The position numbers and the translations under genes are program-made. This document shows, piece after piece, positions 26,650-38,522 of a stretch of 64,000 nucleotides of DNA. The DNA lies in assembly GCF_011090165.1 (NCBI RefSeq), contig NZ_JAADJT010000007.1, positions 124,001 through 188,000 of the forward strand, in the 5' to 3' direction. Origin of the DNA: Duganella aceris (GTDB lineage: Bacteria; Pseudomonadota; Gammaproteobacteria; Burkholderiales; Burkholderiaceae_D). The notes under the pieces are model-generated. The model did not search any database, was not told where the DNA came from, and worked only from the letters and a program-made list of their open reading frames with translations. The stretch's first letter is position 1. Each line of letters opens with the position of its first letter.

Positions 26650-27843
26650 ATGAAACGCGCATTTATCCTGCTGCTGGATTCCTTCGGCCTCGGCGCCACG
26701 CCGGACGCGGCCAAGTACAACGACGTCGGCGCCAACACCTTCGGCCACATCGCCGAGTGGGCCGCCAAGGCCGGCAAGCCGATGTCGCTGCCGACCATGG
26801 AAAAACTGGGCCTTGCCGCCGCCGCCCACACCGCCAGCGGCCAGTGGGCCGAAGGCTTCGCGCAGCGCGACGGCTTCAGCGCCGCCTACGGCGCCGCGCG
26901 CGAACGCTCGACCGGCAAGGACACCCAGTCCGGCCACTGGGAAATCGCCGGCGTGCCGGTGGAATTCGACTGGGGCTACTTCCCGAAAACCGTGCCGTCG
27001 TTCCCGGCCGAGCTGACCGCCAAACTGCAGCAGCTGACCGGCGTGCCGGGCTTCCTCGGCGACTGCCACGCCTCCGGCACCGACATCATCAACAAGCACG
27101 GCGACGAGCATGTCGCCACCGGCAAGCTGATTATCTACACCTCCGGCGACTCGGTGATGCAGATCGCCGCGCACGAGGAATCGTTCGGCCTGGAGCGCCT
27201 GTATGAAGTGTGCGAGATCGCCTTCAAGCTGGTGGAACCGTACAACATCGGCCGCGTCATCGCGCGCCCGTTCACCGGCGCCAACGGCAACTACACCCGC
27301 ACCACCAACCGCCACGACTACGCGGTCGCGCCGCCGGCGCCGACGCTGCTGGACCACGTCAAGAACGACGGCGGCGAAGTCATCGCGCTCGGCAAGATCA
27401 GCGACATCTTCGCCACCCAGGGCGTGTCGCGCGTGGTCAAGGGCAAGGACAACATGGCGCTGTTCGACGCGCTGCTGAAGGTTGAAGCGGAAGCCGGCGA
27501 CAAGTCGCTCACCTTCGTTAACTTCGTCGACTTCGACCAGGCCTTCGGCCATCGCCGCGACGTCGTCGGCTACTCGAACGCGCTGCACGAGATGGACGCG
27601 CGCCTGCCGGAGTTCATCGCCAAACTGAAAGAGGGCGACCTGGTGGTGATCACCGCCGATCACGGCTGCGACCCGACCTGGCCCGGCTCCGACCACACCC
27701 GCGAACATATCCCGATGATCTTCTTCGGCCCGGGCGTGAAGGCGCAGCAGCTGCCGATTTCCGAAACCTTCTCCGACATCGGCCAGACCCTGGCCCATCA
27801 CCTCGGCGTCAAACCACTTTCCCACGGAAGCAATCTGTTATGA
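26650..27843 (+). CDS. deoB: Phosphopentomutase
   Basis: A 397-residue enzyme of the alkaline phosphatase superfamily. It has the metal-binding start ILLLDSFGLGATPDA, STGKDTQSGHWEI around the phosphothreonine, and the late VVITADHGCDPTWPGSDHTREH cluster of metal ligands. It converts (deoxy)ribose 1-phosphate to the 5-phosphate. The deoC start overlaps its stop by 4 bp. Length matches the family at about 400. Confidence 0.97.
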   Translation: MKRAFILLLDSFGLGATPDAAKYNDVGANTFGHIAEWAAKAGKPMSLPTMEKLGLAAAAHTASGQWAEGFAQRDGFSAAYGAARERSTGKDTQSGHWEIAGVPVEFDWGYFPKTVPSFPAELTAKLQQLTGVPGFLGDCHASGTDIINKHGDEHVATGKLIIYTSGDSVMQIAAHEESFGLERLYEVCEIAFKLVEPYNIGRVIARPFTGANGNYTRTTNRHDYAVAPPAPTLLDHVKNDGGEVIALGKISDIFATQGVSRVVKGKDNMALFDALLKVEAEAGDKSLTFVNFVDFDQAFGHRRDVVGYSNALHEMDARLPEFIAKLKEGDLVVITADHGCDPTWPGSDHTREHIPMIFFGPGVKAQQLPISETFSDIGQTLAHHLGVKPLSHGSNLL

Positions 27844-28796
27844 GCACTGATTTCAAGCGCAACGAGGCGGTCCCCCTGGACCTGGGCTGGATCAACCACA
27901 TCCACATCAACAAGAACGCCGCCGACCGCCGCGCCGCCAGCCTGGCGAACCGCCGCACGGTGAAGAAGGAATATCAGGCCGCATGGCTGGTCAAGGCCAT
28001 CGGCCTGATCGACCTGACCACGCTGTCCGGCGACGACACCCCGGGCCGTGTCGAGCGCCTGTGCATGAAGGCGATGCGTCCGCTGCGTTCCGACCTGGTC
28101 GAGGCGCTGGGCCTGCAGGACACCACGCTGACCACCGGCGCGGTCTGCGTCTACCACGAGATGATCCAGCCGGCGGTGCAGGTGCTGCAAGGCCGTCTGC
28201 CGATCGCCGCCGTGTCGACCGGCTTCCCGGCCGGCCTGACCAGCATGGAGACCAAGGTGCGCGAGATCGAACTGTCGGTGGCCGCAGGTGCGACCGAGAT
28301 CGATATCGTCATCACCCGCCAGCACGTCCTGACCGGCAACTGGCAGGCGCTGTACGACGAGATGGTCGCCTACCGCAAGGCTTGCGGCGACGCGCACGTC
28401 AAGGCCATCCTGGCCACCGGCGAACTGGCCACGCTGGAAAACGTCGCCAAGGCGTCGTGGGTGTGCATGATGGCCGGCGCGGACTTCATCAAGACCTCGA
28501 CCGGCAAGGAGCCTGTCAACGCCACGATCCCGGTATCGCTGACGATGGTGCGCGCGATTCGCGACTACCACGAGCAGACCGGCTTCAAGATCGGCTACAA
28601 GCCGGCCGGCGGCGTCGGCACGGCCAAGGCCGCGTTGCAGTATCTGACGCTGATGAAGGAAGAACTGGGCAACGAGTGGCTGGAGCCGCATCTGTTCCGC
28701 ATCGGCGCATCCAGCCTGCTGACCGACATCGAACGCCAGCTTGAGCATTACGTCACCGGGAACTACTCGGCCGCTCACCGCCACGCGCAACCTTAA
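27840..28796 (+). CDS. deoC: Deoxyribose-phosphate aldolase
   Basis: A 318-residue class I aldolase. The Schiff-base Lys lies in ADFIKTSTGK and the helper Lys in GYKPAGGV. It cleaves 2-deoxyribose 5-phosphate to glyceraldehyde 3-phosphate and acetaldehyde. It is longer than the 259-residue E. coli enzyme through an N-terminal extension of about 50 residues, as in the eukaryote-like DeoC subgroup. The next gene is an aldehyde dehydrogenase, which could oxidise the acetaldehyde. Confidence 0.95.
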   Translation: MSTDFKRNEAVPLDLGWINHIHINKNAADRRAASLANRRTVKKEYQAAWLVKAIGLIDLTTLSGDDTPGRVERLCMKAMRPLRSDLVEALGLQDTTLTTGAVCVYHEMIQPAVQVLQGRLPIAAVSTGFPAGLTSMETKVREIELSVAAGATEIDIVITRQHVLTGNWQALYDEMVAYRKACGDAHVKAILATGELATLENVAKASWVCMMAGADFIKTSTGKEPVNATIPVSLTMVRAIRDYHEQTGFKIGYKPAGGVGTAKAALQYLTLMKEELGNEWLEPHLFRIGASSLLTDIERQLEHYVTGNYSAAHRHAQP

Positions 28797-28811
28797 GAAC
28801 ACGGACACGTC

Positions 28812-31196
28812 ATGCCATCAATTAAAGAGATCCTCAACACCATGGAATACGGCCCAGCACCCGAAAGCCAAAAAGAAGCGCAAGCGTGGCTGGAACAGCA
28901 CGGCCGCGCCTTCGGCCTGTTCATCGACAACCAGTGGAGCGAGCCGGGCGAGCTGTTCGCCTCGACCAATCCGGCCGACGGCGCCAAGCTGGCCGACCTG
29001 ACGCAAGCGACCGGCGACGACGTCGACCGCGCCGTGGCCGCCGCGCGCGCCGCGCAGCCGGGCTGGCAGGCGCTGGGCGGCCATGGCCGCGCCAAGGTCA
29101 TGTACTCGATCGCGCGCCTGATGCAAAAGCACGCGCGCCTGTTCGCCGTGCTGGAGACGCTGGACAACGGCAAGACCATCCGCGAAACCCGCGACATCGA
29201 CCTGCCGCTGGTGGCGCGTCACTTCTACTACCATGCCGGTTGGGCGCAACTGCAGGCCGAGGAATTCGCCGACTACCGCGCCGTCGGCGTGGTCGGCCAG
29301 ATCGTGCCGTGGAATTTCCCGCTGCTGATGCTGTCGTGGAAAATCGCGCCGGCCATGGCCGCCGGTAACACCATCGTCTTCAAGCCGGCCGAATTCACCT
29401 CGCTGACCGCGATGCTGTTCGCATGGATCTGCGTGCAGGCCGGCGTGCCGGCGGGCGTGGTCAACATCGTCACGGGCGACGGCCGCGTCGGCGAAGCCAT
29501 CGTCAACCATCCCGGCATCGACAAGCTGGCCTTCACCGGTTCGACCGAAGTGGGCCGCCTGATCCGCGTCGCCACCGCCGGCAGCGGCAAGAAGCTGTCG
29601 CTGGAACTGGGCGGCAAGTCGCCGTTCATCGTCTTCGACGACGCCGACTTGGACGCCGCCGTCGAAGGCCTGGTCGATTCGATCTGGTTCAACCAGGGCC
29701 AGGTCTGCTGCGCCGGTTCGCGCCTGCTGGTGCAGGAATCGGTGCAGGAGAAATTCCTTGCCAAGCTGCGCGCCCGCATGGACAAGCTGACCCTCGGTTC
29801 GCCGCTGGACAAGTCGATGGACATCGGCGCGCTGGTCGATCCGATCCAGCAGCAGCGCATCGCCGGCCTGGTGGAATCGGCCCGCGCCGAAGGCTGCACC
29901 GTGTACCAGCCGGCGTGCGAGATCCCGGCCAACGGCTCGTGGTTCCCGCCGACGCTGATCACCGGCGCCTCGACCTCGGCCGCCGTGGCGCAGGCCGAGA
30001 TCTTCGGACCAGTGCTGGTGGCGATGAGCTTCCGCACTCCGGCGGAAGCGGTGCAGCTGGCGAACAACACCGTCTACGGCCTGGCGGCCTGCGTCTGGAG
30101 CGAGAACATCTCGCTGGCGCTGGACGTCGCGCCGCAGATCAAGGCCGGCGTGGTGTGGATTAACACCGCCAACCAGTTCGACGCCGCGTGCGGCTTCGGC
30201 GGCTACCGCGAGTCCGGCTTCGGCCGCGAGGGCGGTCGCGAAGGCATGTACGAATACCTGACCGCGAAATCGGAAGACGCGCGTCCTGCGGCGCCGCTGC
30301 GCGAAGCCCAGGCCAAGGCCAAGCAGGCCGCTCCCGCCAGCGGCGGCGCGTTCGCCATCGACCGCACCGCCAAGATGTACATCGGCGGCAAGCAGGCACG
30401 CCCGGACGGCGCCTACAGCCGTCCGGTGCACGGCGCCGACGGCTCGTTCATCGCCGAAGTGGGCGAGGGCAGCCGCAAGGACATCCGCAACGCGGTGGAA
30501 GCGGCGCACAAGGCCGGCGGCTGGGCGAAAGCCACGTCGCACAACCGCGCGCAGGTGCTGTACTACATCGCCGAGAACCTGGCCGCGCGCGGCGAGGAAT
30601 TCGCGGCGCGCATCGCCGCCATGACCGGCTCCAGGAACGCGCAGAAGGAAGTCGAGGCTTCGATCGAGCGCCTGTTCTACTATGCGGCGTGGGCCGACAA
30701 GTACGACGGTCTGGCGCATCAGCCGCCGATGCATGGCATCACTGTGGCGCTGAACGAGCCGGTCGGCGTGATCGGCATCGTTTGCCCGAACGAGGCGCCG
30801 TTGTTGGGCTTCATCTCGCTGGTGGCGCCGGCGATTGCGCTGGGTAATCGCGTGGTGGTGGTGCCGTCGGAAGCGCATCCGCTGTCGGCGACCGATCTGT
30901 ATCAGGTGTTCGATACGTCGGATTTGCCGGGCGGTGTGGTCAACATCGTCACCGGTTCGGCGGACGAGCTGGCGCGCACGCTGGCGACGCACTCGGACAT
31001 CGATGCGGTGTGGCGTCATGACGGTTCGGCCGAAGGTTGCGCCGAAGTGGAGCGTCTGTCGGCGGCTTCGCTGAAGCGTACCTGGGTTGGTGGCGCCAAG
31101 GGCCGCGACTGGTACAGCACCGCCCAATCCGGCGGCCGCGCGGTGCTGGCGCACGCGTCGCAAGTGAAAAACGTCTGGATCCCCTACGGCGTTTAA
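28812..31196 (+). CDS. Two-domain aldehyde dehydrogenase (ALDH16-like), second domain inactive
   Basis: A 794-residue tandem protein. Domain 1 (about 1-485) is a complete ALDH: PWNFP (N168), catalytic Glu265 in LELGGKSP, catalytic Cys299 in NQGQVCCAG. Domain 2 (about 515-794) keeps the cofactor-domain motifs (GVIGIVCPNEAPLLGF, GGVVNIVTGS) but is short and has no NxGQxC cysteine. This pattern matches ALDH16, in which the second half is a pseudo-enzyme domain. It lies 15 bp after deoC and before deoA, so acetaldehyde from DeoC is the natural substrate candidate (inference). An intergenic palindromic repeat follows. Confidence 0.88.
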   Translation: MPSIKEILNTMEYGPAPESQKEAQAWLEQHGRAFGLFIDNQWSEPGELFASTNPADGAKLADLTQATGDDVDRAVAAARAAQPGWQALGGHGRAKVMYSIARLMQKHARLFAVLETLDNGKTIRETRDIDLPLVARHFYYHAGWAQLQAEEFADYRAVGVVGQIVPWNFPLLMLSWKIAPAMAAGNTIVFKPAEFTSLTAMLFAWICVQAGVPAGVVNIVTGDGRVGEAIVNHPGIDKLAFTGSTEVGRLIRVATAGSGKKLSLELGGKSPFIVFDDADLDAAVEGLVDSIWFNQGQVCCAGSRLLVQESVQEKFLAKLRARMDKLTLGSPLDKSMDIGALVDPIQQQRIAGLVESARAEGCTVYQPACEIPANGSWFPPTLITGASTSAAVAQAEIFGPVLVAMSFRTPAEAVQLANNTVYGLAACVWSENISLALDVAPQIKAGVVWINTANQFDAACGFGGYRESGFGREGGREGMYEYLTAKSEDARPAAPLREAQAKAKQAAPASGGAFAIDRTAKMYIGGKQARPDGAYSRPVHGADGSFIAEVGEGSRKDIRNAVEAAHKAGGWAKATSHNRAQVLYYIAENLAARGEEFAARIAAMTGSRNAQKEVEASIERLFYYAAWADKYDGLAHQPPMHGITVALNEPVGVIGIVCPNEAPLLGFISLVAPAIALGNRVVVVPSEAHPLSATDLYQVFDTSDLPGGVVNIVTGSADELARTLATHSDIDAVWRHDGSAEGCAEVERLSAASLKRTWVGGAKGRDWYSTAQSGGRAVLAHASQVKNVWIPYGV

Positions 31197-31199
31197 AGC

Positions 31200-31295
31200 T
31201 ACCCCTAACAGAAGGGGTCAGACCCCATAAAGGGGTCTGACCCCGAGCGCCGCCGCAGTGCGGGGTTCGCGGGTGCCGCGAGCTCCACTGCGGCG
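31200..31295. repeat. Palindromic intergenic repeat, copy A
   Basis: GGGGTCAGACCCC (31214-31226) faces GGGGTCTGACCCC (31232-31244) across ATAAA. It is preceded by TACCCCTAACAGAAGGGG and followed by GCAGTGCGGGGT (31255-31266). A second stem, CGCCGCAGTG (31251-31260) with CACTGCGGCG (31286-31295), is unique to this copy. It lies between the ALDH and deoA genes; related copies are at 32659, 46017 and 51463. Confidence 0.9.
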
Positions 31296-31323
31296 TTATC
31301 AATTTAGAGAAAGCGAGCATTCC

Positions 31324-32646
31324 ATGTTTCTACCCCAGGAAATCATCCGCAAGAAACGTGACGGCGGCGTGCTGTCGGCCGAAGAAATCCAGTTCTTCGT
31401 CGGCGGCATCACCTCCAACCGCGTCACCGAAGGCCAGATCGCCGCGCTGGCGATGGCCGTCTACTTCAACGACATGACCATGGATGAACGCGTCGCCTTC
31501 ACGCTGGCCATGCGCGACTCCGGCGAGGTGCTGGACTGGCGCGCGCTGGACCTGAACGGCCCGGTGGTCGACAAGCACTCCACCGGCGGCGTCGGCGACG
31601 TGGTCTCGCTGCTGCTCGGCCCCATGGTCGCGGCCTGCGGCGGCTATGTGCCGATGATCTCCGGCCGTGGCCTGGGCCACACCGGCGGCACGCTGGACAA
31701 ATTCGACTCCATCCCCGGCTACACCACCGTGCCGACCAACGAACAGTTCCGCAAAGTGGTCAAGGAAGTCGGCGTCGCCATCATCGGCCAGACCGCGTCG
31801 CTGGCGCCGTCGGACAAGATCTTCTACGGCGTGCGCGACGTCACCGCCACCGTGGAATCGGTCGCCATGATCACCGGCTCCATCCTGTCGAAAAAGCTGT
31901 CGGCCGGCCTGGACGCGCTGGCCATGGACGTGAAGGTGGGCAGCGGCGCCTTCATGCCGAGCTACGACAAATCGGTGGAGCTGGCCGACAGCATCGTCAA
32001 GGTCGGCAACGGCGCCGGCATGATGACCTCGGCCATTCTGACCGACATGAACGAATCGCTGGCGCCATACGCCGGCAACGCGCTGGAAGTACGCGGCGCG
32101 ATGGATTACCTGACCGGCAAATCGCGTCCCGCGCGTCTGCACGAAGTGACGATGGCGCTGTGCGCCGAGATGCTGGTGCTGGGCAAGCTGGCCGCCGATG
32201 AAAACGAAGCGCGCGCCAAGTTGCAGGCGTCGCTGGACAGCGGCGAAGCCGCCGAGCGCTTCTCGCGCATGGTGGTGGCGCTGGGCGGCCCGGCTGACCT
32301 GATGGACAATCCGGACAAGTACCTGGAACGTTCTCCGATCATCGTGCCGGCGCCGGCGCTGGTGTCGGGTTATGCGTCGACGGCCAACTGCCGCGAGATC
32401 GGTCTGGCGGTGGTGTCGCTGGGCGGCGGTCGTCGCCGCGCCGCCGATCCGATCGACTTCGCCGTCGGCCTGACCGGGCTGGTGGGCCTGGGCGACAGGA
32501 TCGAAGCCGGCCAGCCGCTGGCGATGGTCCATGCGCGCACGCAGGAAGCCGCCGAGCAGGCGATCCGCGAAATCCAGGCGTCCTACCAGATCGCCGACGC
32601 CGCGCCGACCGCGAATCCGGTCATCTACCGCACTATTCGCCCGTAA
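31324..32646 (+). CDS. deoA: Thymidine phosphorylase
   Basis: A 440-residue protein, the same length as E. coli DeoA, with start ATG at 31324 ([15 protein letters not shown]). Recognised by [14 protein letters not shown] (phosphate/nucleoside binding) and [20 protein letters not shown], the pyrimidine phosphorylase signature. It releases thymine or uracil from (deoxy)nucleosides, feeding the reductive pyrimidine pathway encoded further along. It is flanked on both sides by copies of the palindromic repeat. Confidence 0.96.
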   Translation: MFLPQEIIRKKRDGGVLSAEEIQFFVGGITSNRVTEGQIAALAMAVYFNDMTMDERVAFTLAMRDSGEVLDWRALDLNGPVVDKHSTGGVGDVVSLLLGPMVAACGGYVPMISGRGLGHTGGTLDKFDSIPGYTTVPTNEQFRKVVKEVGVAIIGQTASLAPSDKIFYGVRDVTATVESVAMITGSILSKKLSAGLDALAMDVKVGSGAFMPSYDKSVELADSIVKVGNGAGMMTSAILTDMNESLAPYAGNALEVRGAMDYLTGKSRPARLHEVTMALCAEMLVLGKLAADENEARAKLQASLDSGEAAERFSRMVVALGGPADLMDNPDKYLERSPIIVPAPALVSGYASTANCREIGLAVVSLGGGRRRAADPIDFAVGLTGLVGLGDRIEAGQPLAMVHARTQEAAEQAIREIQASYQIADAAPTANPVIYRTIRP

Positions 32647-32658
32647 CCCCGGCAAGGC

Positions 32659-32705
32659 GGGGTCGGACCCCGTACGGGGTCCGACCCCAGGGTGGCAGTG
32701 CGGGT
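32659..32705. repeat. Palindromic intergenic repeat, copy B
   Basis: A 30-bp perfect palindrome (32659-32688): GGGGTCGGACCCC, GTAC, GGGGTCCGACCCC. It is followed by the tail GCAGTGCGGGT (32695-32705). Compared with the other copies, the A-T pair at arm position 7 is a G-C pair on both sides, a compensatory change. It lies between deoA and cdd. Confidence 0.92.
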
Positions 32706-32760
32706 TAAGCCAGCCGCGCCACCCACCGGCAAAAAGAACAGCAGCCCCACAAGGAGCAGT

Positions 32761-35838
<3,078 letters not shown>

Positions 35839-35964
35839 GGGGCGATTATAGCGATATGCGCGGTTTTACGTTCGCATCGGTTGTTTGACCGATAGCCGGG
35901 GGGGCGGCGCTGCGCCATAGTGCAGGCTCCTGTTCCGACTGCGAACATCAATCCAAGGACTGCC

Positions 35965-36567
35965 ATGAAAATGCTTAAAGTACTGATCGCCGGTGCCGCT
36001 CTGTTCACCGCCACCTCCGGCTTTGCCGCCGACCGCCCGGTTCATCTGCGCGGCGAGGTCACCGCCGTTACCGCCACCGATCTGACCATCACCGACCGCA
36101 AGGGTGTGAAGACCGTCGTCAAGTTGCCGGAGCAGGCGCAGGTGCTGGATGTGTCGCGCAGCAGTGTCGATGCGATCAAGGAGAATAGTTATCTGGGCGT
36201 GGCTGCGGCGCCGGCGCCGGAGGGCAAGGTGCGTGCGCTGGGTGTGATGGTGTTCCCGGAGCCGGCGCGCGGTTTGAACGAGGGGCACTTCCCTTGGGAC
36301 ATGGGCGACAAGAGCACGATGACCAACGCCACCGTCGCCAAGGTGAGCAAGAAGTCCAGCGCGACCGAGCTGGAAATGCGCTTCGGCGGCAAGACGCAGG
36401 TGGTGGTGTTGGACAAGGCCACCGTGTATGGTCAGTTCGTGCCGGGCAAGCGTGAGCTGATCGTGGTCGGCGCCAAGGTGCTGGTCATCGGTGCCCCGAC
36501 CGCCGACGGCGCCACCGCCGCCAACGCGGTGCTGGTGGGCCGCGACGGCTTCCTGCCACCGATCTAA
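35965..36567 (+). CDS. Periplasmic protein with DUF5666-like OB repeats
   Basis: A 200-residue protein starting at 35965 (MKMLKVLIAGAALF) with a signal peptide ending GFAA. Two similar beta-rich stretches follow: RGEVTAVTATDLTITDRKG and TVAKVSKKSSATELEMRFGGK, each like the OB-fold repeat of DUF5666 proteins. The function is unknown. It precedes the cytochrome b and molybdenum oxidoreductase genes by 24 bp on the same strand and may form an operon with them, perhaps as a periplasmic partner. Confidence 0.7.
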   Translation: MKMLKVLIAGAALFTATSGFAADRPVHLRGEVTAVTATDLTITDRKGVKTVVKLPEQAQVLDVSRSSVDAIKENSYLGVAAAPAPEGKVRALGVMVFPEPARGLNEGHFPWDMGDKSTMTNATVAKVSKKSSATELEMRFGGKTQVVVLDKATVYGQFVPGKRELIVVGAKVLVIGAPTADGATAANAVLVGRDGFLPPI

Positions 36568-36591
36568 GCCCAGCGTGACCGGAGCAGCCGC

Positions 36592-37308
36592 ATGACACCG
36601 AGCCCCCAGCCCGCCACCCCGGCCGCTCCGCCCGCAGCCGCCGCGTCGCCCACCGCGCCCGTCGCACCGCCTGCCGCCGACGTCGCGCCGCCTGCCGCCG
36701 ATGTCGCGCCGCCCGTCGCTCGTGCCGCGCCGCCTGCCGCGCACGTCGCATCGCCCACTGCGCACGTCGCGCCGCCGCTGTGGGTGCGGCTGTGCCACTG
36801 GACCAATGCCGTGGTCTTCGCGGTGATGTTGACCAGCGGCTGGCAAATCTATAACGCCGCTCCGTTCTGGATCGCCGGGTTTAAAAGCTACCTGACGCTT
36901 GGTGGCTCGCTGCCCGGCGCCTTGATGTGGCATTTCGCCGGCATGTGGCTGCTGGCCGCCAACGGCCTGGTCGCCTTGACCCTGCTGCTGACCACCGGCC
37001 GGTTGCGGCGGCAGTACCTGTCGCTCGGCGCGACGCACAAGGGCAGCGATCGCAGCCGCGTACAAAAGATCGCCTACCTCGGCGTGCTGTCGCTGCTGGC
37101 GTTGATCGTGCTGTCCGGCCTGTCGATCTGGAAGCCGGTGCAGCTGCAATGGCTGACGCAAGCCTTCGGCGGTTACCAAACCGCCCGCCAAGCCCATTTC
37201 ATCTGTATGAGTTTGCTGGCGATGTTCGTCGCCGGCCACATCTGCCTCGCGCTGCTGTCGCCGCGTCTGCTGCTGGCGATGCTGGGCCTGAAACGGAACG
37301 CATCATGA
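36592..37308 (+). CDS. Cytochrome b561-type membrane protein with Pro/Ala-rich N-terminal repeats
   Basis: A 238-residue protein. Residues about 1-62 are a Pro/Ala-rich tail built on a 7-residue repeat (VAPPAAD). From residue 63 there are four transmembrane helices with likely haem-ligand histidines (LCHWTN, MWHFAGMW, ARQAHFICM, VAGHICLAL), as in b561/NapC-like diheme quinol oxidising subunits. It overlaps the molybdopterin oxidoreductase gene by 4 bp and is presumably its membrane electron donor, like the MsrQ-MsrP pair but with an unrelated cytochrome. Confidence 0.82.
   Translation: MTPSPQPATPAAPPAAAASPTAPVAPPAADVAPPAADVAPPVARAAPPAAHVASPTAHVAPPLWVRLCHWTNAVVFAVMLTSGWQIYNAAPFWIAGFKSYLTLGGSLPGALMWHFAGMWLLAANGLVALTLLLTTGRLRRQYLSLGATHKGSDRSRVQKIAYLGVLSLLALIVLSGLSIWKPVQLQWLTQAFGGYQTARQAHFICMSLLAMFVAGHICLALLSPRLLLAMLGLKRNAS
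36661..36780 (+). repeat. 21-bp tandem repeats inside the cytochrome b gene
   Basis: Five full and one partial copy of a 21-bp unit beginning GTCGCGCCGCCTGCC, encoding VAPPAAD-type heptapeptides. The unit length keeps the frame, so changes in copy number would only lengthen or shorten the cytoplasmic N-terminal tail. Copies 1 and 2 are nearly identical; later ones have diverged. Confidence 0.85.
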
Positions 37309-38036
37309 CAAAAGAAATCTGGACACCCGACCCCGGCCGCCGCCGCCTGCTGCGCCTGTCGCTGGGCGCCGCGGCGGCAGCGCTGCTGCCCGCCTGTAGC
37401 ATCACGGAAAACGAAACCGTCGAAGCCGCCCTGAAGCGCGTCTCACGCTTCAACGACGCCGCCCAGGCGGCCCTGTTCCGCCCGCAAACGCTGGCGCCGC
37501 TGTTCCACAAAAACGAGCTGACGCTGCCATTCCGCTTCAACGCCTTCTACTCCGAAGCCTCGGTCCCCGAGATCGACGAACAGACCTGGCGCTTCAAGGT
37601 CGACGGCCTGGTGCGCAAACCCGGCGAATGGACGCTGCCCGAACTGAAGGCCCTGCCGCCGCTGACCGAAATCACCCGCCTGGTCTGCATCGAAGGCTGG
37701 AGCGCCATCGGACTATGGACCGGCGTGCCGCTGCATCACTTCCTCAAGCTGATCGGCGCCGACACCAGCGCCAAATATGTCGCCTTCACCTGCGCCGACG
37801 GCTACTTCACCAGCATCGACATGGCGAGCGCGCTGCACCCGCAGACCATGCTGGCGTTCAGCTTCAACGGCGCCGCCAGCCTGCCGGACGAATTCGGCTT
37901 CCCGCTGCGGCTGCGCATCCCCACCAAGCTCGGATTCAAGAACCCCAAGCACCTGACCGGCATGACCGTCTCCAACAGCTTCACCAGCGGCTACTGGGAA
38001 GACCTGCACGGCTACAACTGGTTCGCCGGCCTGTAA
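37305..38036 (+). CDS. MsrP/YedY-like molybdopterin-dependent oxidoreductase
   Basis: A 243-residue protein starting at 37305 (ATGA overlap with the cytochrome). The N terminus has a twin-arginine-type signal (GRRRLLRLSLGAAAA) followed by LPAC, which could also be a lipobox. Sulfite-oxidase-fold motifs follow: RLVCIEGWSAIGLWTGVPL with molybdenum-ligand Cys128, and FPLRLRIPTKLGFKNPK. It likely acts in the periplasm as a reductase or dehydrogenase fed by the cytochrome b. The substrate may be oxidised methionine or another sulfoxide, but this is not determined. Confidence 0.88.
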   Translation: MTKEIWTPDPGRRRLLRLSLGAAAAALLPACSITENETVEAALKRVSRFNDAAQAALFRPQTLAPLFHKNELTLPFRFNAFYSEASVPEIDEQTWRFKVDGLVRKPGEWTLPELKALPPLTEITRLVCIEGWSAIGLWTGVPLHHFLKLIGADTSAKYVAFTCADGYFTSIDMASALHPQTMLAFSFNGAASLPDEFGFPLRLRIPTKLGFKNPKHLTGMTVSNSFTSGYWEDLHGYNWFAGL

Positions 38037-38041
38037 CGCCA

Positions 38042-38467
38042 TCAGGCCTGCGGATCGTAGGTGCCGATGCTCCAGACATGCCCCTCCGGATCGCGGCACG
38101 TGAAGCCGCGCCCGCCGTACTCCTCGTCCTTGATGTCGAGCAGGATCTTGCCCCCGCCCTCCAGCACGCGGCCGTACACCAGGTCCGCGTTGTTGACGAC
38201 CAGGTAGGCGCTCTGCGTGACGAAATCGCCGATCTCGGAAGGCTGCTTCAACAGCCGCCCGTACTCGGTGTCGAACGCCGAGCCCAGCATGATCATGCCG
38301 TTGCCGAACGCGAGCTGGGCGTGGGCGATGCTGCCGTCCTCGTTGGGCACCACCAGCTGGGTTTCGAAACCGAAGGTATCGCACAGCCACTCGATCGCGG
38401 CTGGCGCATCCCGGTAGCGCATGCACGGGATGACATTGGTGAGAGTCTGCTTGGGTATGCTGGACAT
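38042..38467 (-). CDS. VOC superfamily (PhnB/glyoxalase-like) protein
   Basis: A 141-residue protein. The ATG at 38467 (MSSIPKQTL) follows AAGGAGGG at good spacing; an ATG one codon earlier is equally possible. The paired beta-alpha-beta-beta-beta modules of the vicinal-oxygen-chelate fold are visible (IPCMRYRDAPAAIEWLCDTFGFE, FTCRDPEGHVWSIGTYDP). Members include dioxygenases, glyoxalases and resistance proteins; nothing here fixes the function. The gene is convergent with the molybdenum oxidoreductase. Confidence 0.8.
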   Translation of the reverse strand: MSSIPKQTLTNVIPCMRYRDAPAAIEWLCDTFGFETQLVVPNEDGSIAHAQLAFGNGMIMLGSAFDTEYGRLLKQPSEIGDFVTQSAYLVVNNADLVYGRVLEGGGKILLDIKDEEYGGRGFTCRDPEGHVWSIGTYDPQA

Positions 38468-38522
38468 CATTCCCTCCTTGAGTTGGAACGCCGAGTATAC
38501 CCGCGTGCGCGCGCGGACCACG

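Noticed and set aside
28818..31163. A 781-codon minus-strand frame opposite the two-domain aldehyde dehydrogenase
   Set aside because: Composition typical of an antisense shadow; the sense frame has all ALDH motifs.
36592..38036. Standard msrPQ pair
   Set aside because: The cytochrome is of b561 type with a repeat tail, not MsrQ-like, and precedes rather than follows the molybdenum gene.
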